Assembly: GCA_964019055.1 (NCBI GenBank)
Contig: OZ025210.1
Location: 5,643,047-5,707,046, forward strand
Origin: Anthopleura xanthogrammica
Taxonomy: Eukaryota; Cnidaria; Anthozoa; Actiniaria; Actiniidae
Reading direction: 5' to 3'
DNA: 64,000 nucleotides
This document shows, one piece after another, positions 1 through 9,202 of this stretch. A program made the position numbers and the translations under genes. Every line of letters begins with the position of its first letter. Within the stretch, counting starts at the first letter, position 1. The notes under the pieces are model-generated. The model was given only the letters and a program-made list of their open reading frames with translations. It did not search any database and was not told the origin of the DNA.

Positions 1-3000
1 ACAGGAAAAGGGAAAATTGTGACTGAAAAATGGATAAATGAATGCTACAGAAAGAAGAGAAAGCTACCTACTAGAAAGTGAGAATACCCTTTAAACGCTT
101 GAGATAGCAGGCAGAGACTGGCCAAAATGTGACTGAGTTGTTGCTTGCCAATCGATTTCCTTTTTATCATCTCTCCATAACAATGTCTGCCTGTAGACCC
201 TTGCATGTGCAGTCAAAGCAGCTCAATTGGGAGGACAAAACAAAAAAAATGTCAATCTCCTGAGAATTGGAAACAATTGTTTTGTCCTCCAAATTGAACT
301 GCATTCTGACGTGCTACAAGGGGTCTGTATTGTTTTAGATTATTTTCTGTTTTGGGCCTTAAGCTTCTCTTATAATGATGATAGTGGTGATAATTTTGAG
401 CCTTGTCTTATAGTAAATTATGGTAATTGTTAACATTTTTATTTCTTATATAAAAATATACAGACAAGTTGGGATAGTGATTACCGGTATTTAATTGGAT
501 TATAATAAATAATGAAATACAACGTGTGTGCACATGCATGCTATGTGCTCTTATAATGCATGCATGCTCCTCACCCAACCAGTCAAAAAGCAATATATCA
601 TAGTTGTTTTATAAAAGTGTAAAAATTTCCCTCTTTTTTCCAATAAACATAGCTTTCATCTCCCTGGAGATACAAGCTCAACAGATCTAGAAGAGAGCAC
701 TGAGGAGGAGGAGGAAGAAGAAGAACCAAAACAGCCATCACTGACATCACAAAAAACTCAACATTCATCTCCGCCTTCTAAAGATGAGCCCAAGTCTGAT
801 AAAGTCTCCAAGAGCTCTCCTTCTAAAGAGTCCAAGTCTACTGAAGAAAATAAAAATCAGCAAAAAGGTAATTTTGCGACATGAACCTCGGTCACTTGCC
901 TCTCACCTCTGGGATCTTGGGTTGGATCCTGAACTCAGCATCACATAAATAGAGTTTGTTAGGTGTTCCCCTTGATTTGAGGGTTTTTCTCTGGGTTCTC
1001 TGGTTTTCCCCCTCCAAAAAACTTCACAAGCTAAAATCCAATTTGATCTGTGAATTAGTCATGCTCTGATGTGCATCAGCCCAGAGGTTGCTTCAGGGTT
1101 CAATAAGATTGATCAGAACTGGAATTTCATCAACATATTGATCAAAATATCTTTGATTGACTTTCCATATGATTAGGAGGACCATCCATTCCAAAAAAGA
1201 AAGGTATTGTCTACGATGAATCTACCGATGATGAAATGGAAAAGGAAGATTTACCCACTAAAGAAGAAAGTGCCAGTGAACAGGACACTGCAGATGAATT
1301 GGAAAAGTAAGATGGAACAGTGGTAGTAGAGTTCATTTGTGTTACTAGAAATGTCGTCAGGCAGCTTAGTTGTGGGGGATCAAGGGAAAGTTTATTGGGT
1401 GTGCCCCTTCCATCACCCTACCAACAACCTACTGACAACCTATGAACACCCACTGACAACCCACCAATACCCTACTGACAGCCTATCAACACTCTACTGG
1501 CAACCTACCAGCACCCGACTGACAACCTACCAGCACCCTACTGACAGCCTACCAACACCCTACTGATAACCTACCAACACCCTACTGACAACCTACCAAC
1601 ACCCTACTGACAAACTACCAGCACCCTACTGACAACCTACCAACACCCTACTGACAACCTACCAACACCCTACTGACAACCTACCAACACCCTACTGACA
1701 ACCTACCAACACCCTACTGACAACCCACCAACACCCTACTGACAGCCTACCAACACCCTAATGGCAACTTACCAGCACCCGACTGACAACCCACCAACAC
1801 ACTATCCCCAAAAAATCAAAGCATTAATATGTGAAATATGTAAAAACCAAATAATTGTAGTAATTAGTGATAGCTCAACAAATGTGTCTTATTCTACCTC
1901 CATACTTAGAATCCATCAAACTGAAAGAAAAGGAAATGGCAGGAATGAAAATGATGATGATGATGATGATGATGATGATATTTATAATAAGTCAACTGAG
2001 GATGAAGAAGAAGAAGAAGAAGAAGAAGGTAAAATATTCATAATTATAATCAGATTTAGCAGTCTGTCTTCCAACCCGGTGCCATATCTCAACCAACACA
2101 CTAATTTTTTTAATTGCTCAAGACTTAGATCAGCCCAGGGGTTATTTCAGGGTTTGATCTGTGAGTTAGCCATGCGCTAAGATATTCAGCAACAGATAAG
2201 TCAGCCAAGAGGTTGTTCCAGGGTTCAATCTGTGAGTGAGCCATGCTATGGCTTAGATCAGCCCAGAGGTTGTTTCAGGGTACAGTAACTAAAATAAAAT
2301 TGAATGCAAATACTCATATTTCTCTTTCTTGTTTATTCAGCAACAGATGTTCAAAGTGGTCCAGAGTCTGGCTCTGAGGGTCTACCTGAACTTCCTGACT
2401 TCCTTTCTCACAAGCACTTCTTGTTGTATGGAGAAATGGATCAACCAACAAGACGGTCTCTCATACGTTATATAACAGCATATAATGGGTAAGTACATGG
2501 ACCACACCCAAGAGAGCCATATGAAACCACTGTTTTCATTGCTATGCACTGATGGAAATAACAGTCACGACAAGGAAATCAGTTAATATACTGCCGTCAG
2601 TCGGAGTATGCAAAGTTACCAAACAATTTATTAGATTGACAGCAGTGTATTGCCTGATTCCCCTGTTGCGACTGCTGTGTTGATCAATGCATGACCATGA
2701 AAACAGTGCTAATCATTTCTTACTCATATCCAGCTGATCTGAGAAAAATGTTAGCCAATCAGAATTGAGAAAATTTGTAAAACTAAGGTGTCATTCTTAC
2801 CTGTTGTAGCCTACTTGCTGCAATTAGATAAGAAAACCCTTTATGCTACTTCACTTCCTCTTTTATTTAGGTATTATTGAGGTTTTCTGCTCCGGATATT
2901 TTCTGTAGTGTCAGTAAAAATTTGAGTGCTGAAGTAATTTCTGCAGGCTTCATTACACCTGAGTTTTGCAGTGATGTCATTTCTACGTCACTCTTTCTGA

Positions 3001-4586
3001 TTAACTGTATAGCATTCTTGCGCTACTCTAGTCAATGCTTTCATAACCTGTCGCATAGATTACTGTAATAGCTTATACTATGGGCTACCTGGTTATCAAA
3101 TAGCTAAACTGCAACGCATACAGAATGCTGCCGCTCGTTTAGTGTCTTTGACCCCGCGCTTTTCGCATATTACTCCTGTCTTAGCTGATCTCCACTGGCT
3201 ACCAGTGAGATTTAGAATACGCTTTAAGATACTTATTTTCGCTTTTAAGGCTATCCACGGTCTTGCTCCTAGTTATTTATCTGATCTAATTTCTATCAAA
3301 AATCAGTCTAGTTATAATCTTAGGTCTAATAATGAGCTTCTATTAGCACCTCTACCGACTAAGCTTCGACCTACTCTTGGTGGTAGGACTTTTTCATATG
3401 CTGCGCCAGTAGAATGGAACTCTTTACCATCTAGTATTAGGCATATTACATCATTAGCTACTTTTAAAGAACACTTGAAGACATATTTTTATAGGAAAGC
3501 CTTTTTATAGCGTTTATGACTATGATTTATTATTTTTGTATTCAGCGCAGATGAACATTTCATGCTAATTTGCGCTTTATAAGTGTAATTATTATTATTA
3601 TTATTATTATTAGCAACATTGTTATTTACTGGGTCAGATAAAACTTCACCAATCTTCCATAAACACTCCTATAATGAAATAATTATCAATAATATATAAC
3701 TGTGACCATATTTGTGTTGTCGAAACTTATTTAAAACATCATTCATTTTAACAGTATTTTAGAAGAATACATGAGCGAAACAGTAGACTTTGTTATAACA
3801 GATGAAAAATGGGACCAAAATTTTGAAGATGTGAGTAATTTGTTTAAATATTTTAAATTTAGTCAGCTGTGGTATATAGAATGATATACCATAACCATGC
3901 CCTGAATGAATACATTCAGTCATTCCTGTGCAGCTATTATAATTATGCCATATTGACTGGAATAATTATGGAAATATCTTCAAGCCATGGTATATAGAAT
4001 GATATACCATGACCGAGCCCTGAATGGAATACATTCAGTCACATTGCTGTGCAGTTATTTTTATGATTATGCAGTAATGACATGCATAATTATGGAAATA
4101 TTATCAAGCCATTGTGTATATAGAATGATACACCATGACTACACCGAGATTGGCATGCAGCAAATTGCTGCACTGCCGTAGACAATTAATAAGGGATACA
4201 TTAGCCATAGTATATTGAGTAATAGACTATGGTCACACCTTTGGTAAACAATTTAATCGATATTTCAAATTCGTCATGAAGTCTTGTCAGTTCTACATAA
4301 ACCTTTCACTGTGGTTTATTTAAGTAAAGTTTCTTCAATGCACTGACCTCTCAGAAGAGAAACACTTTCTGGCCAAGAATATTTCACTCTCTATCACACA
4401 GTTCTCACTATTTTATGCCCTTTCTATAGAAACAAAAGTTTCAATTTTTTTTAATTGCGCCCTTGCTGTTCCCAGGCACTCAGTGAAAATGCCTCGCTGG
4501 CTTTCGTCCGTCCCAAGTGGATCTTCACATGTCACGAGAAGCTAAAACTGGTTCCATTCCAACCTTATATAATCACACCGTCATAG
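1..4586 (+). CDS. XRCC1: XRCC1 DNA single-strand-break repair scaffold, 3' part (7 exons, 5' truncated by the window)
   Basis: Seven exons join in frame and give 291 residues to the stop: 1-77, 653-867, 1177-1306, 1910-2028, 2341-2488, 3755-3830 and 4476-4586 (TAG at 4584-4586). Each internal edge has AG/GT borders and compatible phase. Exon 1 carries the end of the central BRCT domain (EKWINECYRKKRKLP). The next three exons form an acidic, Ser/Lys-rich linker with DESTDDEMEKED and then nine Asp and eight Glu in runs. The last three exons form the C-terminal BRCT domain (ELPDFLSHKHFLLYG, then VDFVITDEKWD, then FVRPKWIFTCHEKLKLVP) with its conserved Trp. Known of the family: XRCC1 is a nuclear scaffold. 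Its central BRCT binds poly(ADP-ribose), the CK2-phosphorylated linker binds the FHA domains of PNKP and aprataxin, and the last BRCT binds DNA ligase III. The N-terminal domain and first exons lie upstream of the window. Gene identity is secure; exact exon borders are my reading of splice consensus. Confidence 0.9.
888..1112 (+). mobile_element. tRNA-derived SINE copy in an XRCC1 intron
   Basis: The stretch begins with a decayed tRNA-like head (GGTTGGATCC resembles a polymerase III B box). A body follows with GGTTTTCCCCCTCC, and it ends with one tail unit (AATTAGTCATGCTCTGATG through CAGCCCAGAGGTTGCTTCAG). The same order of blocks recurs at 13083-13432 and, on the - strand, at 25856-26128 and 52877-53011. 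It fills much of the intron 868-1176. Confidence 0.65.
1411..1805. repeat. 22-bp minisatellite in an XRCC1 intron
   Basis: About 18 head-to-tail copies of a 22-bp unit (CTGACAACCTACCAACACCC plus TA), with scattered substitutions such as AGC for AAC. It lies within the intron 1307-1909. A reading frame runs through part of it because 66 bp is three units, but it is not flanked by splice sites that would make it an exon. Confidence 0.95.
2124..2285 (+). repeat. SINE tail units (about 2.5 copies)
   Basis: Repeats of the ~57-bp SINE tail unit, recognisable by GTGAGTTAGCCATG and ATCAGCCCAGAGGTTGTTTC. No tRNA head is visible here, so this is a 5'-truncated or recombined copy. It lies in the XRCC1 intron 2029-2340. 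Confidence 0.6.
2529..2707. mobile_element. Foldback (MITE-like) element in an XRCC1 intron
   Basis: Two imperfect inverted arms of about 66 bp: 2529-2594 begins ACTGTTTTCATTGCTATGCA, and the reverse complement of 2642-2707 begins ACTGTTTTCATGGTCATGCA. A central spacer of about 47 bp separates them. There is no coding content. The family is not recognised and target-site duplication is unclear. Confidence 0.6.
2990..3612 (+). mobile_element. LINE fragment, CR1/L2-like reverse transcriptase C-terminus and 3' end
   Basis: An open stretch of about 150 codons ending at 3510 carries the far C-terminal part of a non-LTR reverse transcriptase ORF. Recognisable pieces are RIDYCNSLYYGLP, LQRIQNAAARLV, LHWLPVRFRIRFKILIF and FKAIHGLAPSYLSDL. 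Upstream of it the frame has stops. A short 3' UTR and an ATT-repeat tail follow (about 3588-3612), as is usual for L2/CR1-type LINEs. The copy is 5'-truncated and dead. It sits in the XRCC1 intron 2489-3754 in the sense direction. A second 3' end of the family lies at 50947-50987 on the - strand. Confidence 0.85.
3868..4190. repeat. ~120-bp tandem repeat (about 2.7 copies) with a palindromic core
   Basis: Units start near 3871, 3989 and 4115, each with GGTATATAGAATGATATACC or a variant. That core is an inverted repeat: GGTATAT and ATATACC around AGAATG. Each unit continues with GAATACATTCAGTCA and AATTATGGAAATAT. The array lies in the last XRCC1 intron. Confidence 0.8.
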
Positions 4587-5028
4587 AACTGATTAGATAT
4601 TTTAGAACTCTGTACCTCTTGAAACTGTCCGGCACAGTATAGAAGCCAAAAGAGTAGCGTAGTTTAGAACTATATTTTTATGTAGAGAGAGAAATTACTA
4701 GTAGAACTGCCTTCTACTTTCTGCAAGTTGCAATAATGTTCTGCGCGACCACCGAGTTGTAACGAAATTTGCTTGTGTTACATAGCTTCTTACAATTTGG
4801 ACAGTTTTTTTTCTTCGCGAGAAAATTTGAGCAAGAAATGATCGCACGTAAAAGCGCCTTTAATATCAAAATCTCCACTAATCCTTTTCAATTAACGAGG
4901 CGTTAAAGTTACGATATACCACCTTATTCAATAGTCATGCGTCCACAAGCCTCGTGTACCTACTATTCAGCTGTCGAACACGCGTTATTCGGGTTCAAAT
5001 TTTCACACTTCAAGAAAAACGAACTGTA

Positions 5029-5034
5029 AATAAA
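5029..5034 (+). terminator. Candidate XRCC1 poly(A) signal
   Basis: AATAAA lies about 440 bp after the XRCC1 stop; others follow at 5144 and near 5165. It is plausible by position only, and transcript ends would decide it. Confidence 0.35.
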
Positions 5035-5287
5035 TCTAAATTTCTAAAGAGCAGTTAAAAAATCACATGCATTGAGAGAAATCTACCAGTTAGCTGGAAT
5101 AATGGCAACCTTTCTGTGTGTACTTATTGGACAAGTTAATGATAATAAAAGATGTAATGGAAAAATAAACTCGGCTTAACTTTAAAAAAACTTTTTTTGA
5201 AAGATTTATTCAGGAGCGTCCCTCAATAGAGTTTTAGCTCAAAACATTTTTGAACCATTTTGAGCAACAAAAAAATAGATTAAGATG

Positions 5288-5455
5288 AATTTTATTTCCT
5301 GGCCTCGTGGTATTGGTATTGTTCACTTGTTTACGAACAAACAAATAAGCAAGCACATTCCATTCGGACCATTTTGGGCAAAATTTTACTTAAATTAAAT
5401 TTTATTTCCTGGCCTCCTGGGGTTTGTATTTGTTCACTTGTTTACAAACAACAGA
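5288..5455. repeat. Diverged duplication, 110-bp offset
   Basis: AATTTTATTTCCTGGCCTC followed by a TTGTTCACTTGTTTAC block occurs at 5288 and again at 5398, with modest divergence between the copies. It lies in the XRCC1 3' flank and contains no gene. Confidence 0.7.
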
Positions 5456-6261
5456 AATAGAATTTCATTTTTTTAATGACAAGAAAAACTTATCTTGTAC
5501 ATTGAGCAGCTACAAGATAAATCGAGAGAACACAGGATAAAATATCTAAAACTGTTTATTGAAAACATCATGCGAGTTTTTCCATTTTTTTCTAAAAAGG
5601 GAACTAGCTAGAAAACGCGAGTTGAATTTCTTTTAACTCGATATTTGTTATTTTCGTCTCGCAACCCTGGACAAACAAGCAAGCAAGCAAACACATCCCA
5701 TTTCATTCATAAAATCGGTCGTTCTAGTTATTGCTCAGCGACAAGCCAACACTAATAGTATTGTTACGTGAGAAAAGTGTAACTATTGTAAGCTTATTAT
5801 AAAACTTAGTTATGACAAAAGACTTTATAATCTACCTTCAATCAGTGATACCAAGAGATCAAAAAGTAAAGCTGCAGCGAAACATTCGGGAAATATTCTT
5901 CCTCACTCTTCTAGAAAATGTTTCAACTTTGTGTTATAGCTTGCGCGCTTTCTCATTGGTTGAAAATCTAGAACTTTCTCTCCAGTAATCACGTGCTTAG
6001 TTTTCGCGTTTGGCAAACTCCTCACTTCTTCAGAAGCATTACACGTGTTCTACATCGCCAGTAAATCGCATAAAGGTGCGGAAAGTTTAAGTTTAAAGAG
6101 CTGAAAATCTGAGTTAATTTGAAAGTAAAGTATCGAATATCCCAGACTACGTTTGGTATTACGATGGAAAAAAATCGACCTCTTTTGTCTTTGACTAATG
6201 ACCAGTGAACTCTCTTTTAATCGGATCGAATTGGGATTTGCCTTGATTTTTGCGAAGTATT

Positions 6262-6345
6262 ACATGTGATACCGTGTCTGGGAATAAAACCCCACAAGAC
6301 CCAAGAGCTGAGAGGCAAGTGCGCTACTGTTACGCCACCTTTGAT
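6262..6345 (-). mobile_element. SINE head fragment (tRNA-like)
   Basis: Read on the - strand it starts GGTGGCGTAACAGTAGCGCA and continues CTTGCCTCTCAGCTCTTGGG. This lines up with the head of the full SINE at 25856-26128 (GGTGGCGTAGCGGTGAGAGC). Only the 5' half of the element is present. Confidence 0.5.
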
Positions 6346-6777
6346 TCCCGAAAAATATTGACATTTTGGATTGGTTCAGTATGGAAACCAATTCGTTAGA
6401 ATTATTGTCAAATCTACATTTTTATTGTAAAGTAAACGTGCTCGCATAAGTAATAGGCAACTTGTTGCAATATAGATAATCGCTCTCCCACGGGTCATGT
6501 TGTTTGCTTTTACTGAAATAGCCAACCTGGTTGTTAGCATTGTCATTATCCTTGTCACCCATGTTGCAAATTATTGATACCAGCAATGATTTTTTTTCGC
6601 TCAGATGGTATTGCGCACGTAAAATAAGCAATTTTCCATGATACTGACTTATTTCGGCATCACACGTGCGTAGAGTTTGGTGGTTCTCTTCCTTGACATA
6701 CCTTTTTAGCTTGGGTTTAGCTTGGGCATTTGTTACGATTGAAATTAGGATTCTTTGTTCCATTTGCATCCAAACAA

Positions 6778-6841
6778 AGAAATGATATTCAAGGGAATGA
6801 CACGTGGTCTGAAATGGGCCAAATATTACGACAAAACCAAA
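6778..6841. repeat. Single diverged copy of the 80-bp repeat found at 34.6 kb
   Basis: GAAATGATATTCAAGGGAAT followed by GACACGTGGTCTG matches, with changes, GAAATAATACTCAAGGGGAT and GACATGTGATCTG in the tandem array at 34545-34790. By eye about 70% of bases agree over roughly 60 bp. This implies an interspersed family from which the array was amplified. Confidence 0.5.
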
Positions 6842-6867
6842 GAGGTATATTCCAGAGTTTTCCCTAA

Positions 6868-7015
6868 CCTAACACGCTAAATTTCAATTGGACATGTGAG
6901 TTAGCCATGACCCGATATCGATCAGCCCAGAGATTGTTTCAGGGTTCAGTCACGACCTTTGAGTTAGCCATGTCCTGACTTAGACCAGCCCAGAGGTTGT
7001 TTCAGGGTATGGATA
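6868..7015 (+). repeat. SINE body end plus two tail units
   Basis: ACACGCTAAATTTCAATTGG (SINE body end) is followed by two ~57-bp tail units with GTGAGTTAGCCATG and CAGCCCAGAGGTTGTTTCAG. The head is absent. Confidence 0.6.
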
Positions 7016-7535
7016 ATCAGTAAAATTTCACTGAGGCTTTTTTAATTCAATTCAGTTAATTAAACGAAACTAGTTCCTCTCCACTGAAAAGAAGGGTTTG
7101 TTTGTCAATTGAGTCACGTACCATGTCACTGCCTCGAGGCATCTTTCAGAGACTTTACGCGCCCCGTACCTTGTTCCTCTCCCTCGCTCTCCCCCCTGAC
7201 ATCTCAGTTCAGTCTTTTCCCCAGCTACATTGTGTTCTAAAAATCTCACCAAAATTTAGCCGGTAAAGAGAATACAAAACAGGATGACACTCAGTTAAGG
7301 TTTGAAGGTCAATATTTGGTTATACGTCCGACAGGATGTTCCAATTAATTGAGGTTTTGGAATCAAATATTGATTCCCGAATATTGTAACCGTGGGATGA
7401 GCACTTTATAAATTATAAATTATTATTATCTTAGTTTCCTTTGATAACAGCTTGAAGCTTTCCCACGTCGGTAAGCGAGGGACCTCACGGTCATTTCTTG
7501 GCCACATTTCCTAACAAAACGCTTCAAACATTTGC

Positions 7536-7830
7536 GGTTTTACAATATCATTACCGGTAATATTGATACTGATGTTCAGAACATCTTTTTTTGATAGACA
7601 AGGATTTTCAAGGTTATCATGGTTGAGTGCATTTAATTATTGGTCGTGTCACGTGACATCATGGCGGCCATATTGTTTCGCTGTACCATTGTGGTTTCAC
7701 AATATCATTACCCAGAATACCAGTAATATGGATACTAAAATACTTATGTTCAGGACAACACAGACAAGTTTATGTTGGTGCATTTGATTGTAGGTGATGT
7801 CACATGACATCATAGCAGCCATTTTGTATA
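7536..7830. repeat. Tandem duplication of a ~150-bp segment
   Basis: Copy 1 (7536-7680) and copy 2 (7693-7830) both run from GGTTT(T/C)ACAATATCATTAC through GATACT and ATGTTCAG to a GTCAC(G/A)TGACATCAT box. Each ends with a GG/AG-CGGCCAT-like end; copy 1 has ATGGCGGCCAT. Copies are clearly diverged. The CACGTG and GGCGGCCAT boxes resemble E-box and YY1-type motifs, but function is unproven. Confidence 0.75.
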
Positions 7831-8499
7831 CAGTGAACAAAAGAATTTCTCGCACGATGCACACCAACATGGCCGCCATGGCTTGGTTTCGCAGTACGAA
7901 GAGTGAAAGTCTCTCATTAAGACTAGACTAAGAATAGTAAATTCCACTCTGAACCAATCACAGTCCACCAAAACGCACAATATTCAATCACGGAGCAAAC
8001 AAACGAAAGCCATTTAAGTGTAGGATGCAACCCACTAAAGTGCACGTCTATCTAATCACAGCATTCATAACAAAGTAAATATTGATTCTTTTCTAGATAT
8101 TCTTGTAAGCTAAAGTTGAGATCGATCAGTTTTTTCTTTAGGTTGACAAGGTTGTTCAAGGTCTTGTTAGTCCTAGTCCTTGTAAGATGCGCTTGTCCTG
8201 ACATCATCATTATATATTTAGCAAATATTGATACAATAGTGTAGGTAGTGAAGAGATGGATTCTAAGGCTGTTCAAGGTCATGTCTCGGTTCTCTAGACG
8301 TTTCTTACAGCTTTCTGGTGGCTCAGTATTTCGCAAATATGGCGTGTGCTTTGCCCTGACTAATTTATTTATAACATGAAATATTTACTTTAAGCTCAGG
8401 GGTATTTAATAGTTGAGGTTTAGAACTTGCCATAGATATATGCATACTGAGGAACTTTTGTTGAATGATGCTTCAAATGGCTTTGATTCAGTTGTGATT

Positions 8500-8609
8500 T
8501 TTCCTTTTTTTTCTTTTCTATTCTTTCTTTTTTTCTTTCTGTTTTTTGTTTTGTTTTTGTTTTTTTTGTTTTTGTTGCATTTATGGGCCGGGGGGGGGGG
8601 GGGGGGGGG
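8500..8609. repeat. T-rich tract followed by a run of 20 G
   Basis: A pyrimidine tract (T with scattered C) at 8500-8578 is followed by 20 consecutive G at 8590-8609 and a short GA run. The G-run could form a quadruplex. Length in the assembly may be unreliable. Confidence 0.9.
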
Positions 8610-9190
8610 AGAGAGAGAAAACTGAAGAAACAAAGAGAGTAAAGGCGCTCGCAAACACTTTTTAAAGGTCCGCTAAAATATAAAAATCCAAGTAAAACAG
8701 GAGGGAGGCAAAGGAGAAGATAATTCAACCTAAAAATACCTTCAAATTTTGAACTAAATTAACCTTTTTTCAAAAAGTGGGTTTTTCCTTTCCTTCCTTT
8801 TGAAGTTACTGCGCATGCCCTTAACAAAGCTAACAAGGTTTAGTCAATCGTTCATTGTTCTACTAAACACCAAGCTGTCTAGTGTTACTTTTAATTTAGG
8901 TCACGTTCAGCTATTTAGCTTTTATCTCCATAATTATAAACGAGTCAGTAGCGCTCGAACGTAATGAGAAACTCGACAATTAGCTACAGAGGAAAGAGGA
9001 CGCTCTTCAAGCTGCTTAACATTTCTTTACACAACACTATTAGCCAATTTTGGGAGTGAGAATAAGCTTCGTACAAAGGCTGAGTTAACAATTTCCTACG
9101 TAAATCAACAGGCTGCAATTCCTTATTGAGTTTCTTGAGCAAATAATCACCTCTACTTCCTGCCCACGTGGAGAAGTTTGACAAATTAGT

Positions 9191-9202
9191 TGCGCATGCG
9201 CA
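9191..9202. promoter_or_regulatory. NRF-1-type palindrome TGCGCATGCGCA
   Basis: A perfect 12-bp palindrome matching the NRF-1 consensus (YGCGCAYGCGCR). NRF-1 sites usually sit in promoters, but no gene start is visible nearby, so this could be chance or part of an old repeat. Confidence 0.3.

Noticed and set aside
1339..1805. 22-bp direct repeats considered as a CRISPR-like array
   Set aside because: The units are contiguous with no unique spacers, and the host is a eukaryote. It is a minisatellite.
2877..3068. Frame upstream of the LINE reverse-transcriptase remnant
   Set aside because: It is not in the frame of the RT remnant and shows no RT motifs. The element is already broken there.
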